A program made the position numbers and the translations under genes. The notes below the pieces were generated by a model. That model worked only from the letters and a program-made list of their open reading frames with translations. It was not told the DNA's origin and did not search any database. A stretch of 64,000 bases of DNA from Lewinellaceae bacterium (GTDB taxonomy: Bacteria > Bacteroidota > Bacteroidia > Chitinophagales > Saprospiraceae): NCBI GenBank assembly GCA_016716135.1, contig JADJWX010000014.1:91750-155749 (forward strand). The letters are read 5' to 3'. Shown here one piece after another: positions 8,710-17,356 of this stretch. The first letter of the stretch is position 1. Each line of letters opens with the position of its first letter.

Positions 8710-9309
8710 ATGCCTTCTGCACTCCATTCCGATGAAAGCGTAATCCGCTATTTGAATTCGGGAAACCGGCTTCAAATAGACCAGGCCACGCGCTACCTGC
8801 TGGAGCAACACCGAAAGCTGGTGATCGGCCTGATCCGGCGTGTTGGAGGCGATCTGGAACAGGATACCGAAGCCGTACTGGATGACGCCACGGCTGCTTT
8901 GATCGGCCACATTCAAAATGGGCAATACCGGGCCGATATGGCCAAATTGAGCACCTATTTCCAGGCAATCGCCCGCAACACCCTGCTCAACCGCCTGCGC
9001 AAGCGCCGCAACTGGAGTGCAGTGACACTGATGGACACCCTGCCGGAAATGCCCCTCAGCCTCGAGGACGCAGAGGCCCTGATCCAATCAAAGGAAGTAC
9101 AGGACAAAGTCGCCGCCGCCATTCAGCAACTCGATCCCGTTTGCCGGGAAGTGCTGGTCCGGTATTGGCTCCACGACCAGCCGATGCAGGAAATCGGCGC
9201 GGCACTGGGCAAATCGGTCGACGCAATAAAACAACGCAACCACCGCTGCATGAAGCAGTTAAAAACGCTCCTGGCGCCAACCTTTAAAGACTGGTTTCAC
9301 AAAAAATGA
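8710..9309 (+). CDS. Sigma-70 family RNA polymerase sigma factor (ECF-like)
   Basis: 199 residues from ATG 8710. Region 2 is visible at about 10-100 (QATRYLLEQHRKLVIGLIRR; LSTYFQAIARNTLLNRLRKRR) and region 4 at about 130-185 (IQQLDPVCREVLVRYWL, then the HTH MQEIGAALGKSVDAIKQRNHRC). It lacks the long region 3, as in ECF factors. Its stop codon overlaps the start of the next gene (ATGA, 9306-9309), so the membrane protein that follows is very likely its anti-sigma factor. I rejected an earlier in-frame start at 8617 because homology begins at the later Met. Confidence 0.9.
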   Translation: MPSALHSDESVIRYLNSGNRLQIDQATRYLLEQHRKLVIGLIRRVGGDLEQDTEAVLDDATAALIGHIQNGQYRADMAKLSTYFQAIARNTLLNRLRKRRNWSAVTLMDTLPEMPLSLEDAEALIQSKEVQDKVAAAIQQLDPVCREVLVRYWLHDQPMQEIGAALGKSVDAIKQRNHRCMKQLKTLLAPTFKDWFHKK

Positions 9310-11024
9310 ACAACGAAACGACACAGGACGAAATCAGAGATTTTCTGAAAGGGCGCCTTTCAGAAGCAGCGGCCGACGCCTTTCGCCGGCGCATGGCCGA
9401 CGACCCGGTGCTCGAAGGCCAGGTTGCTTTTGCGCGCATGCTGCTGGGCGGATTGGAAGCCTATGATCGTAAAAAACGGTGGCGGCGCAACCGGTTTATT
9501 GCGGGCATTGTGTTGCTGGCAATAGCGGCGCTGCTCGTTGCCGCGTATTTTCTGCTGCCAAACCGGAGCCCGGAGTCTCCGGCGCCGACACCGGATACGG
9601 TGACCAGCCCCAACCCCGAACAGGCGGCGACCCAAGCCGGCAGCAACTCGGAAAAATTCGAATCGGACCGGGCTATTTCCTTGTGCTGGAACAGCCGGGG
9701 CGAAGTGGTCGTGGGCGGACAATTCGAAGGCGCCCCGGTCTTCGGCGGTATCCGTCTGCCCGGATTTGGCGCACGCGATATTTTCATCACCGCTTGCAAC
9801 CAAAACCTGGAGTTTAATTGGGCGCGGCAATTCGGAAGCCCCCTCGGCAACGATTACCTCGGCGAGATCGGCCTGGACAGCAAAGACAACATTTTGGTCA
9901 CCGGCGGCTTTTTTGATCAGGCCCGGTTTGACGACCGGATTGTGCCTGCGGTGGGAAAAGCAAATCTCGGAGAGGGTGATTTTTTTATTGCAAAACTCAA
10001 CCCGGCAGGGAAACTCCTTTGGCTGGACCATTCCGGCGGGAACATGATCCCGGACAAACAAACCGGCAACAACCTTGGTCATGCGGTCATTGCCGATAAA
10101 AACGATAATATAATTGCCGCTGGCGCCTATATCGGCACGCCGAAATTCGGCGCACACCGGCTGCCCCTTGGCGGCCCGAACGAAGACTTGTATTTCGTAA
10201 AATACAACCCGGACGGTAACATGCTTTGGGTTAAAACCATTACCTCTGAGTACCAGATGGTGGTCCGGAGCCTGGCCACCGACGACCGGAACAACCTGTA
10301 CCTGACCGGGCAGTTTGGACATCACAACTTAGGCGGCAAGGCTTTTTTTGACAAAGACACCCTGCAAAGTTTTGGCGGACAGGATATTTTTCTGGCTAAA
10401 TACAACCCGGAGGGCCGGCTCCTGTGGGTTCGCCAGGCTGGATCCGCCGTGCGCGACGGGCATGAATCCGGCACCAGTGTAGTCGTTGATCATCAGGGCA
10501 ATGTGCTGCTGACCGGGTATTTTGAAGACCGGGCACGATTTGAAAACCAAACCCGGAGCAGCCGCGGGCGTCACGATTTTTTTGTTGCAAAATACAGTGC
10601 CGAAGGGGCACTGTTGTGGGTGAATACCTACGGCGGCCAACAAAACGATCGGAGCAGTGCACTTTGCCTGGATAAAACCGGGAATGCCTTTTGTATCGGG
10701 CAATTCACCGGGCAGGCAAACTTTGACCGGCTTACCCGAACCAGTAACGGCAAGGTCGATATGTTTGTGCTGAAACTTGACGCCGACGGCGGTTTTCAAT
10801 GGATGCAACAAGCCGGCGGCGACTCGAATGAATGGAATTCCGACAGTGCGCTCGGTATAGCAATGGATAAAAGCAGCCGGCTGGTGATTACCGGGTTCTT
10901 TTCCGGGACGATGCAATTGGGGAATCAAACGCTTAGCAGCGCCGGGCGGGAAGACATGTTTTTATTGTTTTTCGACACCAGTGGCCGTTTATTGGATGCC
11001 CGGCGTACGAATTATGCACTTTGA
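9306..11024 (+). CDS. Membrane anti-sigma-like protein with periplasmic seven-bladed propeller
   Basis: 572 residues. The cytoplasmic N-terminus (1-60: DEIRDFLKGRLSEAAADAFR, then MADDPVLEGQV) has the pattern of zinc-free Bacteroidota anti-sigma domains. It is followed by basic residues and one TM helix (about 64-84), and a Pro/Ser linker. Residues about 105-570 contain seven repeats of the type D-(I/M/F)-F-(I/V)-x-K-x-x-x-x-G-x-L-x-W, each followed by GN.xxTG-F, like SBBP/delta-60 propeller blades. The ATGA overlap with the sigma gene implies translational coupling. I infer a transmembrane switch: the outer propeller senses something and the inner domain releases the sigma factor. The ligand is unknown. 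Confidence 0.8.
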   Translation: MNNETTQDEIRDFLKGRLSEAAADAFRRRMADDPVLEGQVAFARMLLGGLEAYDRKKRWRRNRFIAGIVLLAIAALLVAAYFLLPNRSPESPAPTPDTVTSPNPEQAATQAGSNSEKFESDRAISLCWNSRGEVVVGGQFEGAPVFGGIRLPGFGARDIFITACNQNLEFNWARQFGSPLGNDYLGEIGLDSKDNILVTGGFFDQARFDDRIVPAVGKANLGEGDFFIAKLNPAGKLLWLDHSGGNMIPDKQTGNNLGHAVIADKNDNIIAAGAYIGTPKFGAHRLPLGGPNEDLYFVKYNPDGNMLWVKTITSEYQMVVRSLATDDRNNLYLTGQFGHHNLGGKAFFDKDTLQSFGGQDIFLAKYNPEGRLLWVRQAGSAVRDGHESGTSVVVDHQGNVLLTGYFEDRARFENQTRSSRGRHDFFVAKYSAEGALLWVNTYGGQQNDRSSALCLDKTGNAFCIGQFTGQANFDRLTRTSNGKVDMFVLKLDADGGFQWMQQAGGDSNEWNSDSALGIAMDKSSRLVITGFFSGTMQLGNQTLSSAGREDMFLLFFDTSGRLLDARRTNYAL

Positions 11025-11579
11025 TCATCTCGCCGCAATTCAACCGGGCACAACAGGTCTGGAATTAGCGCTGCCTGTCGCAGTGTTGTGCTGAATGAAA
11101 TTGTCCGTGTATTAAACTTCAAGTATATTATCTTAACCAAAGTTGTGACCAACAAAAAGTAGACAGGATTTTATCATGCCTGCTGCGCCGCCATCCGGTT
11201 TGTAAAAGTCGGCGTAGCCGACGCTGATCCTGTAAATCTGTCCATTTTTTCTTAGTAGGTCACAACTTGAGTTTTATAGTTTACCTTTGTAACCGCATTT
11301 ATTGAAAACGCTTCCTCCTTCCCCGCTTCAGGCAATCTACTTGTTAATCTGTTTGCCTTCGTTTTCATCGTATTTCCTGCCTTTTATTGTTACCCATTGG
11401 TTTTAACTCGTCTTAACCTCGTTTTGGGATTTAAGGCCCCGATGATGCTTGTTTTTTTAATGGATTAATCTTTCCTCCCTCATATTTCTTCCTGCGTTTG
11501 TCTTCGGCAACACTGAGCGCTTTCCCCTCTCGTCAGGTTGTGCCCGGTATTTTTTGTTCCACTCAAATTACTTCAGGCA
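11025..11579. other. Intergenic region between anti-sigma gene and HYR gene
   Basis: 555 bp without a credible gene. It holds the palindromic repeat at 11140-11268 and a TACCTTTG match to the Bacteroidota -7 box at 11282-11289, though I see no convincing -33 TTG at the right spacing. It is the likely promoter region of the giant T9SS gene, leaving a 5' leader of nearly 300 nt if that box is used. Confidence 0.5.
11140..11268. repeat. Palindromic intergenic repeat
   Basis: Outer arms AAGTTGTGACC (11140-11150) and GGTCACAACTT (11258-11268) are perfect. Weaker complementarity continues inward through A-rich and GACAGGATTT/CTGTAAATCTGTCC blocks, and there is a small internal hairpin GTCGGCGTAGCCGAC. 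No coding content. Confidence 0.6.
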
Positions 11580-14500
11580 ATGCAAAAATCATTACAAGTT
11601 TTTATCTGGAACCGGATACTGCTTTCCGGTATTTTACTGGCGTTTTCGCCACTTCTGACCGGCCAAAATCTGGGAGGACCCATGTGTCCAAATGAACTTG
11701 AAAAAACAGGGACTACCATTTCCACCCTGCAAAGCCCTGGTGGCGGCGGGCCACATTTTGCACTCATGGCGCCACCTGCCGCCAATCTGGATCAATACCG
11801 GAATGGCCCGTTTGACAACCCCAATAACACCTGTACTAACTGGGTAAATGGTAATGCCGGCGAACAAAACTCGCACTATCTTGAGGGCTGGTCTATTCCA
11901 TACCGTTGTGTTATGACCGATCTGCCATTGAATACACCTATTACACTGACGTTGGGCTATGATATCAAACATAGCGGGAAACATGCGCTGGACTACCTGA
12001 CGTATTTTCACCGGATGTCGCCACATGATGTGTTTTGCGACGGCGGGCATAATGCGGCGGAATGTGTCACTCCTGCGAATGGAATGTTTAGCACATTCCC
12101 CATTCCGGCGCCTTCCTCAGCCGGTTCACCAGTGCCCGGAATGCCGGCGGCTAGTTTTAGCGCCCTGCCTGCCGGCGAACGCGAGATGCGATTGTACGGC
12201 GGTGTAATTGACGCCATTACTTACGGTACCGAAGGTAATTTAAATGCCAACCAGGCTGAGACGACAATCAATATTGTATTCCGCGCAACATCTGCAACCG
12301 CGACGCTGGCCTGGGGTGGGCACATTGCCTCTCGTCTGGATTGGGGAGAGGGGAATTCCGCCGGTGGAATCGGTGGATCGCCCTACCACATGCGTCTGGA
12401 AAACTGGACCTTGAACAACCTGGGCAACCAGGACCGCTCTCTGAGTGGAGGCGCTGTTGCTCCAGTTTGTAATATTACGGGTCCCGATCTGCTTTGTGCC
12501 GGGGGGAACGCACAGTACTGCGTATCCAACCAAAGTGGCATCAGCTATTCCTGGGCAGTTATTAGCGGCGGCGCAACGATTATTGGTTCCAACACCGGCA
12601 ATTGTGTGAATATTCAAGCCGGGAGCACGGATTTTACCCTTGAAGCTACACTCACCAGCAACAGCGGACTTTGTTCGAATTGCACCTTTGAGGTTGACGT
12701 ACAAGGTGCCGGAACCTGTACCATTGACGGACCTGCCCTTCTCTGCCCCGGAGCCAGTACACAATATTGCGGGCCAATTGGAGCCGGTTCTTATGCATGG
12801 TCTATATCCGGCGCGGCATCCATCGTCGGACCAACAGATGGGCAATGTGTAACCGTACTCGCAGATGCCAATTGTAACAGCAGTTTTACCCTGAACTTGT
12901 TCGTAGGTTCTCAACCTTGCGGTTCAATGTGTTTTAAGCAGGTTCCCGTTCGGGACATTACCGCGCCGTCCATCACCTGCCCGGATGATGTAACCGTTTC
13001 CTGCGATTCGGAGGTGCCGGCGGTGAATACCGCTGCGGTAACGGCCGGCGACAATTGCGGCGGCGCCGTCACTGTGACGCACCTCGGTGATGTACCCAAC
13101 GGGGCCTGCCCGAAGATCATCACGCGCACCTACCAGGCCGAAGATGCCTGCGGCAATTTGAACAGCTGCGATCAATTGATCAGGGTTGACGATAAAACCG
13201 CGCCGTCCATCACCTGCCCGGATGATGTAACCGTTTCCTGCGATTCGGAGGTGCCGGCGGTGAATACCGCTGCGGTAACGGCCGGCGACAACTGCGGGGG
13301 CGCCGTCACCGTGACGCATCTTGGCGATGTGCCGAGCGGCAGTTGTCCGAAAATTATCACGCGGACTTACCAGGCGGAAGATGCCTGCGGCAATTTGAAC
13401 AGTTGCGATCAACTGATCACGGTGGACGATAAAACAGCGCCGTCAATCACCTGCCCGGCCGACGTTACGGTCACCTGCGACTCGGATGTGCTGGCAGCGA
13501 ACGTGAACGATGTCACCGGCAGCGACAACTGTGGCGGCTCGGTCACGGTGACGCATCTGGGCGATGTGCCGAGCGGCAGTTGTCCGAAAATTATCACGCG
13601 GACTTACCAGGCGGAAGATGCCTGCGGAAACCTGAACAGCTGCGATCAACTGATCACGGTGGACGATAAAACAGCGCCGTCAATCACCTGTCCGGCCGAC
13701 GTTACGGTCACCTGCGACTCGGATGTGCTGGCAGCGAACGTGAACGATGTCACCGGCAGCGACAACTGTGGCGGCTCGGTCACGGTGACGCATCTGGGCG
13801 ATGTGCCGAGCGGCAGTTGTCCAAAAATTATCACGCGGACTTACCAGGCCGAAGATGCCTGCGGAAACCTGAACAGCTGCGATCAACTGATCACGGTCGA
13901 TGATAAAACGGCGCCGGCCATTACTTGTCCGGATAACGTAACCGTTTCCTGCGATTCGAATGTACCGGCGGTGGATGTGGATGATGTGACGGCCAGCGAC
14001 AACTGCGGAGGCAGCGTTACCGTCACACACCTCGGCGATGTGCCCAACGGCTCTTGCCCGAAAATTATCACCCGCACCTACCAGGCCGAAGATGCCTGCG
14101 GAAACCTGAACAGCTGCGATCAATTGATCACGGTCGATGATAAAACGGCGCCGGCCATTACTTGTCCGGATAACGTAACCGTCTCCTGCGATTCGAATGT
14201 ACCGGCGGTGGATGTGGATGATGTGACGGCCAGTGACAACTGCGGAGGCAGCGTCACCGTCACACACCTCGGCGATGTGCCCAACGGCTCTTGCCCGAAA
14301 ATTATCACCCGCACCTACCAGGCCGAAGATGCCTGCGGAAACCTGAACAGCTGCGATCAACTGATCACAGTCGATGATAAAACGGCCCCGGCCATTACCT
14401 GTCCGGAAAACGTAACCGTTTCCTGCGATTCGAATGTACCGGCAGTGGATGTGGATGATGTGACGGCCAGCGACAACTGCGGAGGCAGCGTCACCGTCAC

Positions 14501-16490
14501 ACACCTCGGCGATGTGCCCAACGGCTCTTGCCCGAAAATTATCACCCGCACCTACCAGGCCGAAGATGCCTGCGGAAACCTGAACAGCTGCGATCAACTG
14601 ATCACGGTGGACGATAAAACGGCGCCATCCATTACTTGTCCGGATAACGTAACCGTTTCCTGCGATTCGAATGTACCGGCGGTGGATGTGGATGATGTGA
14701 CGGCCAGCGACAACTGCGGAGGCAGCGTTACCGTTACCCACCTCGACGATGTGCCCAACGGCTCTTGCCCGAAAATTATCACCCGCATCTACCAGGCCGA
14801 AGATGCCTGCGGAAACCTGAACAGTTGCGATCAACTGATCACGGTGGATGATAAAACAGCGCCGTCAATCACTTGTCCGGATAACGTAACCGTTTCCTGC
14901 ACCAGCGAAATTCCGGATGTTGATGTAGACGATGTCACGGCCAGTGACAATTGCAACGGCGTCGTTGTCGTCGAACATCTCAGCGATGACATCAGCGGAG
15001 TGGTTTGTGAAGATCGCTATTTGGTGAAGCGCAAATACAAAGCAACAGATGCCTGTGGCAATACCGCTGTTTGCACCCAGGTGATCAAGGTTTATGACGA
15101 TACACCGCCTTTAATCAGTTGCCCGGCAGACGTGACGGTTTCCTGTACCAGTGAAGTACCTGCTGCAGATGTAAACGACGTTACAACCAGCGATAATTGT
15201 GGAGGCCAGGTGAATGTGACTTATGTTGGTGATGCAGTTACCGATTACGTTTGTGCCAACAAGTATAAGATTACCCGCATGTATCGCGCCTTTGATGCCT
15301 GCGGCAAGAGCAGCTCTTGTTTTCAATATATTCGGGTATCAGACGAGACACCACCGAGTGGCACCTGTCCGGCTGATATCACCGTTTCCTGTGTGAAGGA
15401 TATCCCTTGTGATGAAAATGATCCGAAGATGGAACAGGCTATCGAACAGATTAAAGCAGCTTACTCAGATAATTGCGGCGGCGACATTGAGGTCACCTAT
15501 GCATCCAACGGGCTGGTTGAGGGTTGTTCGTATGTCGAAGGATCAGGTTATACCTATTCCCATGCCTTCAACTTTATTGTTTCGGATGGTTGTGGGAATT
15601 CCACTACCTGTGAAGTTCGTTTTTCCGGGGCTTGTGTATGTACCTACACGCAGGGATTCTGGGGTAATCCCCGGGGTAAAGCCAATGGCCTGAATACCTC
15701 GCAAATTTTGGATACCCTGATGAAACTCGGCCCGATATTCGTCGGCGACAGTGTGGATTGTGGCTTTGAAGTGAAGACCTGGCAATGCATACTCGGCATT
15801 TTACCTGCGGGTGGGCCATCAGTGCCTCTGGAGAAAAACTACAAGCTGAACTGTGGTAAGAAAATCAAAAACAACCTGGTCGGCCAGTTGATCGCTTTGC
15901 AGCTGAATGTGCGGTATAACGAACATTTCCGGGATTTGCATCTCGATTCGTTGATACTGGCTGAATCCTGTGCCTTGTTACCCGATGCTGTTAAAGCGCT
16001 GGGCCTGGGTGTTGATACCGCTACGGTGGCTGATTTGATCCAGTTGACCAATACCTACCTGGCCAGTAACTGCAACGGCAAAGTTTACCCGAACGGATAC
16101 GGCGGTCAGTTAACAGCCGCGTTGACAGCCCTGAATGAATACTGGGACGAATGCCGGAACAACATGCCTTGTGAAGAAGATCCTGAGGAGCGGGCCGCTG
16201 ATTCGCGCAATGACACCAAAGTGGGTAACAATTTGGATAATGTGACGTTGGTGCCCAACCCGGTGTTGTCTACCCTGACGGTACGCATGGATTCCGGGCT
16301 GGCTGGTGCTGTCGACCTGCAATGTTTCGATGTAAACGGTCGCCTGATCAAATTGATCAGGCAGGAGATTGCAAGTGGTGAAAACGCTCTCACGATTGAC
16401 GTGTCGGGCTTCAAACCAGGAATATACTGGCTGCGCGTTGCCAATCAGCAGGCGGCGGTAACCAAACGGTTTGTGGTTTCCCGGGATTGA
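11580..16490 (+). CDS. Giant T9SS-exported surface protein with 11 HYR-like repeats
   Basis: 1636 residues from ATG 11580 (signal peptide MQKSLQVFIWNRILLSGILL). The N-terminal half has a unique beta-rich domain (about 35-300) and Ig/PKD-like segments. From about residue 461 come eight near-identical 79-residue units and then three diverged ones, each with TAPSITCP, VTVSC, DNCGG, EDACGN and two or more Cys pairs, as in HYR domains. A cysteine-rich domain with TQGFWG follows (about 1357-1540). The last 75 residues are a type A sorting domain (VPNPVLSTLTV, FDVNGRLIKL, KPGIYWLRV). It should be exposed on or released from the cell surface as an adhesin. It follows a sigma/anti-sigma pair, which may control it. 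Confidence 0.88.
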   Translation: MQKSLQVFIWNRILLSGILLAFSPLLTGQNLGGPMCPNELEKTGTTISTLQSPGGGGPHFALMAPPAANLDQYRNGPFDNPNNTCTNWVNGNAGEQNSHYLEGWSIPYRCVMTDLPLNTPITLTLGYDIKHSGKHALDYLTYFHRMSPHDVFCDGGHNAAECVTPANGMFSTFPIPAPSSAGSPVPGMPAASFSALPAGEREMRLYGGVIDAITYGTEGNLNANQAETTINIVFRATSATATLAWGGHIASRLDWGEGNSAGGIGGSPYHMRLENWTLNNLGNQDRSLSGGAVAPVCNITGPDLLCAGGNAQYCVSNQSGISYSWAVISGGATIIGSNTGNCVNIQAGSTDFTLEATLTSNSGLCSNCTFEVDVQGAGTCTIDGPALLCPGASTQYCGPIGAGSYAWSISGAASIVGPTDGQCVTVLADANCNSSFTLNLFVGSQPCGSMCFKQVPVRDITAPSITCPDDVTVSCDSEVPAVNTAAVTAGDNCGGAVTVTHLGDVPNGACPKIITRTYQAEDACGNLNSCDQLIRVDDKTAPSITCPDDVTVSCDSEVPAVNTAAVTAGDNCGGAVTVTHLGDVPSGSCPKIITRTYQAEDACGNLNSCDQLITVDDKTAPSITCPADVTVTCDSDVLAANVNDVTGSDNCGGSVTVTHLGDVPSGSCPKIITRTYQAEDACGNLNSCDQLITVDDKTAPSITCPADVTVTCDSDVLAANVNDVTGSDNCGGSVTVTHLGDVPSGSCPKIITRTYQAEDACGNLNSCDQLITVDDKTAPAITCPDNVTVSCDSNVPAVDVDDVTASDNCGGSVTVTHLGDVPNGSCPKIITRTYQAEDACGNLNSCDQLITVDDKTAPAITCPDNVTVSCDSNVPAVDVDDVTASDNCGGSVTVTHLGDVPNGSCPKIITRTYQAEDACGNLNSCDQLITVDDKTAPAITCPENVTVSCDSNVPAVDVDDVTASDNCGGSVTVTHLGDVPNGSCPKIITRTYQAEDACGNLNSCDQLITVDDKTAPSITCPDNVTVSCDSNVPAVDVDDVTASDNCGGSVTVTHLDDVPNGSCPKIITRIYQAEDACGNLNSCDQLITVDDKTAPSITCPDNVTVSCTSEIPDVDVDDVTASDNCNGVVVVEHLSDDISGVVCEDRYLVKRKYKATDACGNTAVCTQVIKVYDDTPPLISCPADVTVSCTSEVPAADVNDVTTSDNCGGQVNVTYVGDAVTDYVCANKYKITRMYRAFDACGKSSSCFQYIRVSDETPPSGTCPADITVSCVKDIPCDENDPKMEQAIEQIKAAYSDNCGGDIEVTYASNGLVEGCSYVEGSGYTYSHAFNFIVSDGCGNSTTCEVRFSGACVCTYTQGFWGNPRGKANGLNTSQILDTLMKLGPIFVGDSVDCGFEVKTWQCILGILPAGGPSVPLEKNYKLNCGKKIKNNLVGQLIALQLNVRYNEHFRDLHLDSLILAESCALLPDAVKALGLGVDTATVADLIQLTNTYLASNCNGKVYPNGYGGQLTAALTALNEYWDECRNNMPCEEDPEERAADSRNDTKVGNNLDNVTLVPNPVLSTLTVRMDSGLAGAVDLQCFDVNGRLIKLIRQEIASGENALTIDVSGFKPGIYWLRVANQQAAVTKRFVVSRD
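12960..14855 (+). repeat. Eight tandem 237-bp coding repeats (HYR units)
   Basis: Units begin at Thr codons 12960, 13197, 13434, 13671, 13908, 14145, 14382 and 14619, exactly 237 nt apart. Units 1-2, 3-4 and 5-8 form three sub-groups of near-identical sequence, which indicates recent duplication and gene conversion. Three diverged units continue to about 15630. Such arrays are prone to copy-number change and to assembly collapse. Confidence 0.92.
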
Positions 16491-16510
16491 AAATTTAAAA
16501 TGTTGATTGT

Positions 16511-16560
16511 TCAAAAAATAAAGCCGGCTCTGTACAAACAGAGCCGGCTTTATTTTTTGA
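16511..16560. terminator. Strong bidirectional terminator
   Basis: A 23-bp perfect stem containing AAAGCCGGCTCTGT, with an ACAA loop, is flanked by A- and T-runs on both strands. It separates the giant HYR gene (ends 16490) from the convergent gene that ends at 16575. Confidence 0.92.
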
Positions 16561-16574
16561 ACAAGTTTATGAGG

Positions 16575-17330
16575 TCAAGAATGCAGATCATCCCGCCGCA
16601 ATTCAACTTTTTCCGCCCGCAATTCCGCCAGGTTCAACAACTCCAACTGCCCCTCTTTTTTCTGAAGCAATTCCAACAAGCGGCAAAAGTTTTCGAAGAA
16701 AACCCGTGCCTCGGCGGCGTCCAGCGCCTTTCGGGGTTTGTAGGCAAGCAGGTAATAGTTGTTACCCTCCAGATGCACAGGCGGGCGGGCGACCAAAAAT
16801 TCCTGCAACTCGGGGTGGAAGGTTTTGCGCACCAGCGACTCAAATTCCCCGGTCAGCCAGAATTTGTCGGAAAAATCGGGGCTGTCCGGAAAGTTGATGT
16901 CGCTTTTGTCAAACATGGCCAGCGCCTTCTGCCACCAGGATTCGGGTTGGAGTTTAAAATTGGGCAAATACCAGTCTTTGTGATCGGCAAAACAAACCGT
17001 CTGGGTAATGCGCCGCCTCGAATTTCCGGTAGAAACCACGTAGGTATAATCGAACAGGTACACCTGGGTTTGTCCAATCTTTTTCGTCAAAACATTCCGG
17101 ATTTTGCCCTTGCTGCCCAGCCAGCGGCGTTCGCGACGGAACAGATCAAAATCTTTCAGTTGTGCCAGCAGGCCAAATTCGTCGCGTTCCGAAAAGGGCG
17201 CGTCAAGTTGCGTGGCAAGTTCCTGCATATCCTGCCGGCGGGCTTTGACGCGGCTGTTTCTGAGCCAGACGACGGCTGAAACCAGCGCCGCCGTTATTCC
17301 GGCAAAAACAAGTGTGGTGACAAACTCCAT
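16575..17330 (-). CDS. Hypothetical membrane-anchored protein
   Basis: 251 residues from ATG 17330. The open frame extends further upstream, but that part overlaps the aminotransferase gene on the same strand and lacks protein-like character. The N-terminus has one TM helix (about 5-23, FVTTLVFAGITAALVSAVVW). The rest looks soluble, with YVVSTGNSRRRITQTVCFAD and NFKLQPESWW, read in parts; this pattern resembles uncharacterised proteins with a single N-terminal anchor. No catalytic motif is recognised. It lies 26 bp after the stop of the aminotransferase and is probably in its operon. Confidence 0.7.
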   Translation of the reverse strand: MEFVTTLVFAGITAALVSAVVWLRNSRVKARRQDMQELATQLDAPFSERDEFGLLAQLKDFDLFRRERRWLGSKGKIRNVLTKKIGQTQVYLFDYTYVVSTGNSRRRITQTVCFADHKDWYLPNFKLQPESWWQKALAMFDKSDINFPDSPDFSDKFWLTGEFESLVRKTFHPELQEFLVARPPVHLEGNNYYLLAYKPRKALDAAEARVFFENFCRLLELLQKKEGQLELLNLAELRAEKVELRRDDLHS

Positions 17331-17356
17331 GGCTGGGTAAATTTTTTTTGAAAAAA

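Noticed and set aside
13680..14834. Long open frame antisense to the HYR repeats
   Set aside because: It is produced by the repeated sequence of the plus-strand gene, repeats in step with the 237-nt units, and has no protein-like features of its own.
12960..15630. Regular repeats as a CRISPR array
   Set aside because: Unit length is 237 nt, units are coding, and there are no short spacers or cas genes.
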